Source: Bog-756 sp963839925 (GTDB lineage: Bacteria > Actinomycetota > Acidimicrobiia > Acidimicrobiales > RAAP-2). Taken from it: a DNA stretch of 64,000 bases. The notes beneath the pieces were generated by a model. The model was given only the letters and a program-made list of their open reading frames with translations. It ran no database searches and was not told where the DNA came from. Where the stretch lies: NCBI GenBank assembly GCA_963839925.1, contig CAWIWV010000001.1:1550001-1614000 (forward strand). The letters are read 5' to 3'. Positions within the stretch are counted from its first letter, which is position 1. Every line of letters starts with the position of its first letter. Below, piece after piece: positions 45,325-55,100 of this stretch. Made by a program: the position numbers and the translations under genes.

Positions 45325-46266
45325 TCACGGACGACGAGGGAAGCGGCTGAAATCGGGGGCCCGTCGCTGCTGGTACGCGTTGCGACCCTCTTGGCCTTCC
45401 TCGCTCATGTAGAAGAGCATGGTGGCGTCACCTGCGAACTGTTGCAGTCCGGCCAGCCCGTCGTCGGCCGCATGGAATCCCCCCTTGAGCATCCGCAACG
45501 CGATCGGCGACAGCGCGAGCATCTGGCGGCACCATGCCACCGTCTCGACCTCGAGGTCGGCGAGCGGCACCACCTCATTCACCAGGCCCCAGTCCAGCGC
45601 TGTCTGCGCGTCGTACTGGCGGCAGAGGAACCACACCTCCTTCGCCCGCTTGAGCCCGATGGTGCGCGCCAGGAGGCTTGCTCCGTAACCCCCGTCGAAG
45701 CTGCCCACCTTCGGCCCGGTCTGGCCGAACCGTGCGTTGTCGGCGGCGATGGAGAGATCGCAGACCAGGTGGAGGATGTGGCCGCCGCCGATGGCATAGC
45801 CGGCAACCATCGCAACCACCGGCTTGGGAAGCCGGCGGATCTGGACCTGGAGATCGAGCACGTTGAGGCGGCCGACACCCTGCTTGGCCAACGCATCGTC
45901 GCCGATGTAGCCGTCGTCGCCTCGGATCCTCTGATCGCCGCCCGAGCAGAAGGCGTCAGGTCCTTGCCCGGTGAAGATCACCGCTCCCACCGAGGGGTCG
46001 TCGCGGGCGGCGTTGAAAGCGTCGGAGAGCTCGAACAGGGTCTGGGGCCGGAACGCGTTCCGTACTTCGGGCCGGGCGATGGTGATCTTGGCGATCCCGT
46101 CGCCGACCTCGTAGACGATGTCGCGGTACTCACCCTGGCGCTTCCACGCGGGGAGTGGCTGGCTCCGGAACCGGTCGACCGGATCGAGAGGAGGTCCGGT
46201 GATCACCGTCTGGGGTCCGGCTCCTGACCTGGACGACTCCCCGTCTACGTCTCCCTGCAGAACCAT
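45325..46266 (-). CDS. menB: 1,4-dihydroxy-2-naphthoyl-CoA synthase
   Basis: Crotonase-fold enzyme closing the second ring of naphthoquinone. About 313 residues: KITIARPEVRNAFRPQTLFE, VIFTGQGPDAFCSGGDQRIR with the oxyanion hole, VAMVAGYAIGGGHILHLVCD, FGQTGPKVGSFDGGYGASLL and the C-terminal MLFYMSEEGQEGRNAYQQRR. ATG 46266 has AGGAG 11 nt upstream; an in-frame GTG at 46278 is the alternative. It lies divergent from menE. Confidence 0.95.
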   Translation of the reverse strand: MVLQGDVDGESSRSGAGPQTVITGPPLDPVDRFRSQPLPAWKRQGEYRDIVYEVGDGIAKITIARPEVRNAFRPQTLFELSDAFNAARDDPSVGAVIFTGQGPDAFCSGGDQRIRGDDGYIGDDALAKQGVGRLNVLDLQVQIRRLPKPVVAMVAGYAIGGGHILHLVCDLSIAADNARFGQTGPKVGSFDGGYGASLLARTIGLKRAKEVWFLCRQYDAQTALDWGLVNEVVPLADLEVETVAWCRQMLALSPIALRMLKGGFHAADDGLAGLQQFAGDATMLFYMSEEGQEGRNAYQQRRAPDFSRFPRRP

Positions 46267-46306
46267 TCGACCAATCACTCCTAGAGTCGTTGCTCCTAAG
46301 GTCGCC

Positions 46307-46312
46307 TAGGCT
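46307..46312 (+). promoter_or_regulatory. -10 hexamer TAGGCT before menE (leaderless)
   Basis: TAGGCT ends 6 nt before the menE ATG at 46319. The same hexamer and nearly the same spacing occur before the DUF1844 and rpe genes. Confidence 0.65.
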
Positions 46313-46318
46313 ACCGCC

Positions 46319-47444
46319 ATGCCGGAGTTGGTAGCGCTCGACTTGGCGGCTGGGCGCGGCTTCCTCGAAGCACTCGAGTCTGTCTGGGCGGGCGGCAACG
46401 CGGTGCTCCCACTCGATCCGCGACTCCCCGATCCGGCGAAGCAACGGCTGGTCGTGGCGTTCCGGCCCTCGGCGGTGGTCGACCTGGACGGAGCGCATGT
46501 CCAGGCGGCGAGTCGTCCGGTCGAACCCGGCGACGCGCTGGTGGTGGCGACGAGTGGGACCAGGGGCGATCCGAAAGGGGTCGTCCTCACCCACGATGCG
46601 GTCGGTGCCTCCGCACGAGCCACCTCCGAGGCCTTACAGGTCGACCCCGCGCGACCGCTGGCTGGCCTGCCTCCCACTCGCCCACATCGGTGGTCTGTCG
46701 GTGGTGACCCGGGCGATCCTCACCGGCACGCCGCTCACCGTGCTCGAAGGGTTCGATCCAGACGCGGTGGAGACTGCCGCTCGCAACGGAGCGACCCTGG
46801 TTTCTCTGGTGTCGACTGCGCTCCGCCGCATGGACGCCTCCCGATTCCGCGCCATCCTGCTCGGCGGGAGCGCCCCTCCGGACGCAGTCCCGTCCAACGT
46901 CGTCACCACCTACGGCCTCACCGAAACCGGGTCCGGGATCGTCTATAACGGCCGGGCGCTCGACGAGGTCGACCTCCGCATCGGTGACGGGTCGGTCGGG
47001 CAACCCGGCGAGGTGCTGGTCCGCGGTCCGATGTTGCTGCGCGCCTACCGGGACGGCACGGACCCCAAGATCGCAGGCTGGTTGCCGACCGGCGACGGCG
47101 GCAGCCTCGCAGCGGACGGCACGCTCTCGGTCTTCGGGCGCATCGCGGAGGTGATCGTGACCGGCGGCGAGAAGGTCTGGCCCGCACCGGTCGAAGACGC
47201 GCTCTCTCGTCACCCGGGCATCGACCAGGTGGCGGTCTGGAAGCGACCGGATCCCGAGTGGGGGGAACGGGTGGTCGCCTGGGTGGTCCTTCGAGACCCG
47301 TCATCTTCGCCCCCCGAACTCGACGAGCTGCGCGACCTGGTGGGCGAATCCCTCGGCCGTTGGAGCGCCCCCCGCGAGATCGTCGTGGTCGACGCGCTCC
47401 CCCGAACGGCGAGCGGCAAAGTGCGACGATCGGCGCTGGAGTGA
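46319..47444 (+). CDS. menE: O-succinylbenzoate-CoA ligase (one-base frameshift)
   Basis: Acyl-adenylate ligase forming OSB-CoA for menaquinone. First frame: VWAGGNAVLPLDPRLPDPAK and the ATP loop VVATSGTRGDPKGVVLTHDA. Second frame: DRWLACLPLAHIGGLSVVTR, ILLGGSAPPDAV, VTTYGLTETGSGIVYNGR, WLPTGDGGSLAADGTLSVFG and VTGGEKVWPAPVEDAL, ending LPRTASGKVRRSALE. The frames are separated by one extra base at about 46652, in CCCGCGCGACC. Removing it leaves exactly 375 codons, a compact ligase of 374 residues. Leaderless start at ATG 46319. Sequence error is the likely cause. Confidence 0.9.
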
Positions 47445-47492
47445 TCTCGGGGCCTGTTTGATCTTGGGGCACAATGAAGCCGTGGACGCCCG

Positions 47493-49577
47493 ATGCCGCT
47501 GATCCGGGAGATACCACTCGTCGAGCTCTCGCCGTACCTCCGCCAGCACACCGACAACCCGGTGGACTGGTACACCTGGGGGGACGAGGCCTTCGACCGG
47601 GCGAGGACCGAGGACCGGCCGATCTTCCTGTCCATCGGCTATTCGGCCTGCCACTGGTGTCACGTGATGGCCCACGAGTCGTTCGAGGACCAGAGCAGCG
47701 CCGACGCATTGAACGAGTCCTTCGTCTCGATCAAGGTCGATCGCGAGGAACGACCCGACATCGACGCCGTGTATATGGAAGCCGTCCAGGCGATGACCGG
47801 CTCCGGCGGCTGGCCGATGAGCGTCTTTCTGACCCCTGACCGGCGGCCCTTCTACGGCGGGACCTACTTCCCACCCGACGATCGGCAGGGGATGCCGTCG
47901 TTCCGCACGTTGCTCGCCGCCCTGTCCGAGGCCTGGAACAACCGCCGTGACGAGGTCGAGGAGCAGGCGGACCAGCTTGCGCAAGCCATCGCATCGGGCT
48001 CGGTGATCCGAAAGCCACCGGCGGCGACCTCTCCGTTCGACCAGGGAGCTTCCGCTCCGGACCTCCTGTCCGTCGCGGTGGACCAGCTCGCAGAACGCTT
48101 CGACCCGGAGTGGGGAGGGTTCGGTCCGGCCCCCAAGTTCCCCCAACCCGGGACGGTCGACCTCGCACTGTGTTACGCGCTCGAACACAAGGAGGAAGAG
48201 CGAGCTGCCCACGCGCTCGAGATGGCCGTCCGCACACTCGACGCGATGGCCGCCGGTGGCATCCACGACCACCTGGGCGGTGGCTTCGCCCGCTACTCGA
48301 CCGATCGCACCTGGCTGGTGCCCCACTTCGAGAAGATGCTCTACGACCAGGCCGGCCTGCTCCGGACCTACCTGCACGGCTGGCAGACCACCCGAAACGA
48401 GGAGTACCTCCACGTGGTCAGTGGCATCGTCGCGTACGTACAGCGCGACCTGACCTCGTCCGAAGGAGGGGTGTACTCGGCAGAGGACGCCGACTCGGAG
48501 GGCGTGGAGGGCCGGTTCTACGTCTGGACGCCCGAGGAGATCGTCGCCGCGGTGGACGAAGGGGTCGCCATGCGCCGACGCGCCGGGGTGACGACCGGAG
48601 TCGATCCCGTGGACATCGCGGCGGCAGTCATCGAGTGGTTCGGCGTGACCCCCGGAGGGAACTTCGAAGGCTCCTCCATCCTCGTCCGCCCGGTCGGGGG
48701 CGCGCTCCGAGGCGAGCCGACCGTCGAGTTGGGCAGAGAGCTCCTCTTCGAGGCACGCGCCACCCGGACCAGGCCCGGGCTCGACGCCAAGGTGCTCACT
48801 GAGTGGAACGCGATGTACGCGTCTGCGCTTGCCGAGGCGGCGGCGGGAACCGGAACCACCACCTGGCGCGACGCAGCCGTGGCGATCGGCGAGTTCCTCT
48901 GCGACCACCTCCTCGACGGAGACGGCCGCTGGCGGCGGAGCTGGCAGCCGGAGGTCGGCGGGCGTCACCTCGCCGTCGCCGCCGACTACGCCTGGTTGGT
49001 CGAGTGCTTCACCCGCCTCGCCGAGCTGACCGGCGCATCGGTCTGGACGCAGCGGGCGACCGACACTGCGGATGCGCTCATCGACCTCTTCCACGACGAC
49101 GTCGAAGGCGGCTTCTTCACCACCGGACATGACGCAGAATCTCTCATCGTGCGCACCAAAGACCTCTTCGACGGCGCCACGCCGTCTGCCAACTCGGTCG
49201 CCGCGACCGCCTTGGCGAGGCTCGGTGCGCTCACCGGTGTCGATCGATACTCGGCCGCCGCCCGACAGGTCGTGGACCTGATCGGCGACGTCCTGGTCCG
49301 GCATCCGACCGCGTTCGCGCAGACGGCGCTGACCGCCAGCCATCTGATGAAGGGCTGGACCGAGGTGGTCGTTACCGGCTCACGGCCGGACCTGCTCGAA
49401 GTGGTCCGACGACGCTGGCTCCCCGGCTCGGTCCTCGCCTGGGGCGAACCCACCGACTCCCCGCTCTGGCACGACCGGGAACCGGAACTCGCCTACGTCT
49501 GTCGCAACTACGCCTGCCGGCTTCCGACCGGAGATGCCGAGACCCTGTCCACACAACTGGCCGAGGTGGCCCGATGA
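47493..49577 (+). CDS. DUF255 thioredoxin-domain protein (YyaL/SSP411 family)
   Basis: Large two-part protein of 694 residues. The N-terminal thioredoxin-like DUF255 domain shows NPVDWYTWGDEAFDRARTED and the marker SIGYSACHWCHVMAHESFED, then GSGGWPMSVFLTPDRRPFYG. The rest is an alpha/alpha toroid resembling N-acylglucosamine epimerases, with GGIHDHLGGGFARYSTDRTW, VPHFEKMLYDQAGLLRTYL and EGVEGRFYVWTPEEI. The family is widespread and its biochemical role is not settled. It overlaps the next gene as ATGA, so the two are coupled. Confidence 0.9.
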   Translation: MPLIREIPLVELSPYLRQHTDNPVDWYTWGDEAFDRARTEDRPIFLSIGYSACHWCHVMAHESFEDQSSADALNESFVSIKVDREERPDIDAVYMEAVQAMTGSGGWPMSVFLTPDRRPFYGGTYFPPDDRQGMPSFRTLLAALSEAWNNRRDEVEEQADQLAQAIASGSVIRKPPAATSPFDQGASAPDLLSVAVDQLAERFDPEWGGFGPAPKFPQPGTVDLALCYALEHKEEERAAHALEMAVRTLDAMAAGGIHDHLGGGFARYSTDRTWLVPHFEKMLYDQAGLLRTYLHGWQTTRNEEYLHVVSGIVAYVQRDLTSSEGGVYSAEDADSEGVEGRFYVWTPEEIVAAVDEGVAMRRRAGVTTGVDPVDIAAAVIEWFGVTPGGNFEGSSILVRPVGGALRGEPTVELGRELLFEARATRTRPGLDAKVLTEWNAMYASALAEAAAGTGTTTWRDAAVAIGEFLCDHLLDGDGRWRRSWQPEVGGRHLAVAADYAWLVECFTRLAELTGASVWTQRATDTADALIDLFHDDVEGGFFTTGHDAESLIVRTKDLFDGATPSANSVAATALARLGALTGVDRYSAAARQVVDLIGDVLVRHPTAFAQTALTASHLMKGWTEVVVTGSRPDLLEVVRRRWLPGSVLAWGEPTDSPLWHDREPELAYVCRNYACRLPTGDAETLSTQLAEVAR

Positions 49578-50296
49578 GCAGAGACTCGACGCGATCCCCC
49601 CGGGCCGGGACGGCGCGGGAGGTCGCCCGATCGATCAAGCAACAGCCGAGGATCGAGGTCGCCGGCGGCTCCACGCTGACCGTCCTGGTGCTCTCGTGCC
49701 TGGAGGAGGACACCATCGGCGTGGACCTCGCGTCAGGCACCCTGGTGCGGGTGCGGATCGACTGGCCCGAGGACCCCGGACCGGTCCTGTCCGCCTTCGA
49801 CGTGGTCGAAGCCCGGCTGGCAGGGGAACCGGAACGGGACGACCTCGCCCAACCCGAAGCAGTCACCGCGGAAGGGCTGCCCGCTCACCTCGGCACCCTG
49901 CATGGCCGGCGGGTCAGACGTCTGCTCCGCCAGCTGGTGGCGCCCGTCGAAGAGCACGTGCTCGGATTCCCCGGGGCCTCGGCGCCGTACTGGGAGTTCC
50001 GGGGTCTGCGTCCTTCCCTCGCCCTCGTCGTCCCCACCCGAGGGCCGGTCCTGTTCCGCCGCGTCGAGGACCGCTCGGTCTGGATCCGATTCGGATGGGG
50101 TCGCAGCGACAACTGGCTACCGGTGGAGAGTCCCTCCGCCGAACGGGCGCTCGACGTGGCTCGCCGTGATCGCCTCTCCGGAAAGGACCTGGCATCCGCG
50201 CTGGGCTACAAGCCCCATTCCCTGCTCGCGTCGATCAGCACCCCGCGCGACGGCCACTGCTACAAGGTCGTGCGCGCGTTGCTCCCTCGTAGCTGA
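49574..50296 (+). CDS. Protein of unknown function coupled to the DUF255 gene
   Basis: 240-residue soluble protein; I do not recognise a family. Two parts can be seen: residues 25-80 look like a small beta barrel (GGSTLTVLVLSCLEEDTIGV, GTLVRVRIDWPED), and the C-terminal half is mixed with HVLGFPGASAPYWEFRGLRP, SLALVVPTRGPVLFRRVEDR, WIRFGWGRSDNWLPVESPS and LASALGYKPHSLLASIS. No signal peptide, membrane helix or metal motif. Its ATG overlaps the upstream stop, which suggests a joint function with the DUF255 protein. Confidence 0.75.
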   Translation: MSRDSTRSPRAGTAREVARSIKQQPRIEVAGGSTLTVLVLSCLEEDTIGVDLASGTLVRVRIDWPEDPGPVLSAFDVVEARLAGEPERDDLAQPEAVTAEGLPAHLGTLHGRRVRRLLRQLVAPVEEHVLGFPGASAPYWEFRGLRPSLALVVPTRGPVLFRRVEDRSVWIRFGWGRSDNWLPVESPSAERALDVARRDRLSGKDLASALGYKPHSLLASISTPRDGHCYKVVRALLPRS

Positions 50297-50315
50297 ACCC
50301 CCTCCTCCGGTCGCC

Positions 50316-50321
50316 TACAGT
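50316..50321 (+). promoter_or_regulatory. -10 hexamer TACAGT before the phosphodiesterase-like gene
   Basis: TACAGT ends 8 nt before ATG 50330; the spacer also contains GGAGG, so the transcript could be leaderless or have a minimal leader. Confidence 0.5.
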
Positions 50322-50329
50322 CGGAGGCA

Positions 50330-51493
50330 ATGCCGCAGCCCAAGACGCTCGCAGGGTCATCCCTCCTCGCGCTGCCCGACTACGAGGGCGCGTGCATCGC
50401 GAACGTGGTCCCGGCGCTCCTCGCCGAGGCCGACCACAACGGCGGACGTCCGGCGTGGCTTCCCGAGCCGGCCCGACACGCACGTCAGGTGGTGCTGCTG
50501 GTGCTCGACGGACTGGGATGGGAACAGCTCCGGGCCCGGGCGACGCTTGCTCCGACACTGGCGGGCGCACCCGGCATCGAGACGCCGATCACCTCGGTGG
50601 CACCGACCACGACCGCGTGCGCGCTCACCTCGATCACCACCGGACGTCCTCCCTCCCAGCACGGACTGCTCGGCTATCGCCTCGCCAACGGCTCCGAGAT
50701 CCTCAACGTGCTCCGCTGGTCGACCGGGAACACCACCTCGATCGACGCACGCCGACGGATTCCCGCCAAGAGGTTCCAGCCCAACCCGGTGTTCCCCGGA
50801 TCGCTCGGTGCAGTGCCGGTGGTCTCCAAAGACGGGTTCGGCGGAACCGGCTTCACCGCGGCGCATCTCGGTGACTCCCCGCTCCACGGCTACAAGGTGT
50901 CGTCGTCCCTTCCGGTGGAGGTCGGTCGCCTGCTCCGTGACGACGAGCCGTTCGTCTACGCCTACTACGACGGCATCGACCGGATCGCGCATGCGAACGG
51001 GATGGGAGACCACTACGACGCGGAGCTCCGAGCCGTGGAGCAGCTGGTCGGAGACCTGGTGGACGTGCTTCCTGCCGGGGCGGTGCTGGTGGTGACCGCC
51101 GACCACGGTGAGATCGACGTCGACCAGGTCGAGCTGTTGGGACGAGAGATCATGTCGATGGTGAGCTTCATCTCCGGCGAGGGTCGATTCCGCTGGCTCC
51201 ACGCACGAGACGGCGCAGCCGACGATCTGGTGGGCGCCACGGCGGAGCGCTACCGGTCGACCACCTGGGTCGCCGGAAGGGAACAGGTCATCGACGAGGG
51301 CCTGTTCGGCGGGGCGCTCCCCGACGAGCTTCTGGGCCGATTAGGCGACGTCGCCCTGGTACCCCATGCCCCGATCGCCTTCAGCGATCCGGCAGACACC
51401 GGTGAGAACCGTTTGCGCGGCCGCCACGGTTCGTTGACCAGCGCCGAGCTCTTGGTGCCGTTGGTGGCGTTGACCGGAAGAGGTGGAGTGTGA
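50330..51493 (+). CDS. Alkaline phosphatase superfamily phosphodiesterase/nucleotide pyrophosphatase
   Basis: 387-residue metal-dependent hydrolase of the AP superfamily, type I phosphodiesterase branch. Metal and catalytic motifs in order: VVLLVLDGLGWEQLRARATL (Asp), the nucleophile segment SVAPTTTACALTSITTGRPP (Thr), AYYDGIDRIAHANGMGDHYD (Asp, His), VLVVTADHGEIDVDQVEL (Asp, His) and LRGRHGSLTSAELLVPL (His). No signal peptide, so it is probably cytoplasmic. The substrate is unknown. It ends one codon before the proteasome activator gene. Confidence 0.87.
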   Translation: MPQPKTLAGSSLLALPDYEGACIANVVPALLAEADHNGGRPAWLPEPARHARQVVLLVLDGLGWEQLRARATLAPTLAGAPGIETPITSVAPTTTACALTSITTGRPPSQHGLLGYRLANGSEILNVLRWSTGNTTSIDARRRIPAKRFQPNPVFPGSLGAVPVVSKDGFGGTGFTAAHLGDSPLHGYKVSSSLPVEVGRLLRDDEPFVYAYYDGIDRIAHANGMGDHYDAELRAVEQLVGDLVDVLPAGAVLVVTADHGEIDVDQVELLGREIMSMVSFISGEGRFRWLHARDGAADDLVGATAERYRSTTWVAGREQVIDEGLFGGALPDELLGRLGDVALVPHAPIAFSDPADTGENRLRGRHGSLTSAELLVPLVALTGRGGV

Positions 51494-51495
51494 CC

Positions 51496-52050
51496 ATGGA
51501 CGACACATCGGGGATCGAACCGACGGACGGGCCCCTCCTCCGACCGGAGGTGGTCGACGGCCACGGTGACGGCCCGATCGCCGACGACGCGGGGCTCGGT
51601 CCGCTGCTCCAGAACACGGAGGAAGGGGACGCCGAGGAGTCGGAGTCGACCGAGTCGATCGAGCGCCCGGGCAAGCTGCTCCGCATCGGCTCGATGGTCA
51701 AGCAGTTACTCGAGGAGGTCCGCTCGGCTCCACTCGACGAGGCCAGCCGCGCTCGGCTCCGCGAGATCTACGAGCAGTCGATCCGCGAGCTCTCCGACGG
51801 GCTCTCACCCGACCTGGTTGCCGAGCTGGACAGGATCTCGATCCCGTTCGACAGCCCGACACCCTCCGATGCCGAGCTGCGGGTGGCGCACGCCCAGCTG
51901 GTCGGATGGCTCGAAGGGCTGTTCCACGGCATCCAGGCGACCCTGGTGGCCCAGCAGGTCGCCGCTCGAGCCCAGCTCGACGAGATGCGCCAGCGGTCCC
52001 TGCCCCAGGGTCCCGACGCATCGGTGGGCAGGCCCGGCACCTACCTCTGA
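51496..52050 (+). CDS. bpa: Bacterial proteasome activator Bpa (PafE)
   Basis: ATP-independent ring activator that opens the actinobacterial 20S proteasome for unfolded substrates. 184 residues. The helical core reads KLLRIGSMVKQLLEEVRSAP, EASRARLREIYEQSIRELSD, DLVAELDRISIPFDSPTPSD, AELRVAHAQLVGWLEGLFHG and IQATLVAQQVAARAQLDEMR. The C-terminus ends GTYL where the Mycobacterium protein has GQYL, the motif that docks into alpha-ring pockets. The acidic N-terminal 55 residues are disordered. ATG 51496 has GGAG 7 nt upstream; GTG 51490, overlapping the previous stop, is possible. No proteasome subunit gene is in the window, but one is predicted in the genome. Confidence 0.93.
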   Translation: MDDTSGIEPTDGPLLRPEVVDGHGDGPIADDAGLGPLLQNTEEGDAEESESTESIERPGKLLRIGSMVKQLLEEVRSAPLDEASRARLREIYEQSIRELSDGLSPDLVAELDRISIPFDSPTPSDAELRVAHAQLVGWLEGLFHGIQATLVAQQVAARAQLDEMRQRSLPQGPDASVGRPGTYL

Positions 52051-52107
52051 GTCGGATCGAGCAAGCGGAGGTCGCGTCCGCTATCGTCGGAATGACATCG
52101 ATGTAAC

Positions 52108-52149
52108 TCGTCCACAGGGTGTGGAGAACAGCCTGTCGGCTGTGGACGG
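52108..52149. promoter_or_regulatory. Cluster of DnaA-box-like sites and alternative hairpins in the dnaE leader
   Basis: Three sites resemble the DnaA box TTRTCCACA: TCGTCCACA (plus, 52108-52116), TTCTCCACA (minus, 52120-52128) and CCGTCCACA (minus, 52141-52149). The same bases can form two small hairpins (TCCACA/TGTGGA, ACAGCC/GGCTGT) or one longer pairing GTCCACAG/CTGTGGAC, which exclude each other. A -10-like TATCGT lies upstream at 52083-52088. Confidence 0.5.
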
Positions 52150-52167
52150 GCAAGCCAGGAAGGTTCC

Positions 52168-55100
52168 GTGTCGTTGGCCGCACCACGCTCGTTCGTTCAC
52201 CTCCACACCCATACCGAGTTCTCGATGCTGGACGGCGCCGCACGGGTGAAGGACCTGGTCCAATCCGCCCTCGCCGACGGGCAACCGGCGCTCGGCATCA
52301 CCGATCACGGGAACATGTACGGGGTCCTCGACTTCTATGCCGCATGCCGTGACGCGGGGATCAACCCGATCATCGGGACCGAGGCCTACATGGCTGCCGA
52401 ATCCCGGCACGAACGCCCGGTGCGCAAAGGAAAGATCGACGACACCGGAGGCGACGTCGCCGGAGGCGAGAAGCTCTACTACCACCTGACCCTCCTCGCC
52501 GAGTCCGACCACGGCTACAAGAACCTGCTCAAGCTCTCCTCCGCCGCCTACCTCGAGGGCTACTACTACAAGCCCCGACTCGACTGGGAGCTCCTCGCGA
52601 CCCACGCCGAGGGACTGATCGCGACCACCGGATGCCTCGGCGGGGTCGTGCTCCAGGCGCTACTCGCCGACGACCAGGTCAAGGCGGTAACCCTGGCCGC
52701 ACGTCTTCAGGACATCTTCGGCAAGGGCAACCTCTTCGTCGAGCTGCAGGATCACGGCCTGCCCGAGCAACACAAGACCAATCCGGCACTCGTCGAGATC
52801 GCCCGACGCATCGGGGCGCCGTTGCTCGCCACCAACGACAGCCACTACACCAACCGCGAGGACCACGTCGCCCACGACGCGTTGCTCTGCGTGCAGACCG
52901 GGGCGCTCATCGCCGACCCGAAGCGCTTCAAGTTCGAGGGGCAGGAGCACTACCTCAAGTCGGCCGGCGAGATGCGCCACCTGTTCGCCGAGCACCCCGA
53001 GGCGTGTGACAACACCCTCCTGATCGCCGAACGGGCCTCGGTGGAGATCGACTTCGGACGTCCGAGCCTCCCCCAGTTTCCGGTGCCCGACGAGTTCACC
53101 GGCGACTCCTACGAGACTCGGGCCGACGCCTACCTCCGACACCTGAGTCTCGAGGGCGCACGGGAACGCTACGGAGACTCCATCCCGGCCAACGTCACCG
53201 CCCGGCTCGACTACGAGCTCGGCGTGATCTCGGACATGGGCTTTTCGGCCTACTTCCTCGTGGTGTGGGACCTGATCCGGTTCGCCCGCTCCAAGGACAT
53301 CCGGGTCGGACCCGGGCGCGGCTCTGCCGCGGGGTGTTGCGTCGCCTACTGCCTGAAGATCGTCGACCTCGACCCCATCCGCTACGACCTTCTCTTCGAG
53401 CGCTTCCTCAACCCCGGTCGCATCCAGATGCCGGACATCGACATGGACTTCGACGAGCGGTTCAGAGGCGAGATGATCAAGTACGCCGCCGACCGTTACG
53501 GATCGGACCACGTCGCGCAGATCATCACCTTCTCCACCATCAAGGCGCGGGCGGCAGTGCGCGACGCAGCGCGGGTGCTCGGGTATCCCTACGTGGTCGG
53601 AGACAAGATCGCAAAGGCGATGCCTCCCCTCCTCATGGGTCGCGACACGCCGCTCGCCGCCTGCCTCACCAAAACCGAGGGCCACGAAGAGGGCTTTGCG
53701 GCGGCAGGCGAGCTCCGGGTCATGTACGAGACCGATCCCGAGGCGAAAAAGGTCATCGACGTGGCCAAGGGACTCGAAGGGCTGAGGCGCCAGGACGGCA
53801 TCCACGCCGCCGCGGTGGTGATCACCGACCAACCCCTCACCGAGTACCTCCCCGTCCAGCGCAAGCCGGACGGGAACAACCCCGAGGACTCCCCCATCGT
53901 CACCCAGTACGAGATGCACGGCGTGGAGGACCTCGGGCTGCTCAAGATGGACTTCCTCGGGCTCCGCAATCTCTCGGTCATCGAGCGGGCCCTCGACCTC
54001 ATCGAGGCGTCGACCGGCTCGCGTCCCGACATCGACTCCATCCCGCTCGACGACGAGGACACCTTTGCCATGTTGCGGAAGGGCGACTCGATGGGGGTCT
54101 TCCAACTCGAGGGCGGTCCGATGCGCTCCTTGATGCGCTCCCTCGCCCCGACCAGCTTCGACGACGTGGCGGCACTGGTGGCCCTCTACCGACCCGGTCC
54201 GATGGCCGCCAACATGCACCGCGACTACGCCGATCGCAAGAACGGTCGGCAGGCGGTCACCTACCTGCATCCCGATCTCGAGGAGATCCTCGCCGACACC
54301 TACGGGCTGATGATCTATCAGGAGTCGGTGATGCGGGTGGCCCAGAAGTTCGCCGGCTACACCTTGGCCGAGGCCGACAACCTGAGAAAGGCCTGCGGCA
54401 AGAAGATCCGCGCGCTCATTCAAGCGGAGCGAGAGAAGTTCGTCGCGGGGTGCGTGGCCGAGGGCTACGGCGATCAGGTCGGCACCGCGCTCTTCGACAT
54501 CATCGAACCCTTCGCCGACTACGCCTTCAACAAGTCCCACTCCTACGGCTACGGGTTCATCGCCTACCAGACGGCATGGCTGAAGGCCCACTACCCGGTC
54601 GAGTACTTGGCAAGCCTGTTGACGTCGGTGAAGGACAACAAGGACAAGACGGCGGTCTATCTCGCGGAGTGCAGGTCGCTCGGCATCGAGACGCTGGTCC
54701 CCGACGTCAACCGCTCGCTGTCGGACTTCGCCGCGGACTTCTCCGGTGGGGAGCCCGCGGACGGGGAAGGCGAGCCAAGCGAGAGAGGCGACCCGAGCGG
54801 GGCGATCACTTTCGGTCTGGCCGCGGTGCGAAACGTCGGCGCAGGCCTCGTGGCGCTCATCGTCGAAGAGCGCGAGCGGAACGGCCCGTTCGTCGACTTC
54901 TACGACTTCTGCCAGAGGGTCGACCCGCAAGTGCTCAACAAGCGGACCATCGAGTCGTTGATCAAAGCCGGGGGTTTCGATTCGCTCGGCCATCCGAGGA
55001 GGGGGCTCTGCCTCACCTTCGAAGAGATCGTCGACCGCACCATCGACCGCCGCCGTGAGCACGACGCAGGGGTGGTCTCCCTGTTCGCCGCGCTCGAGAC

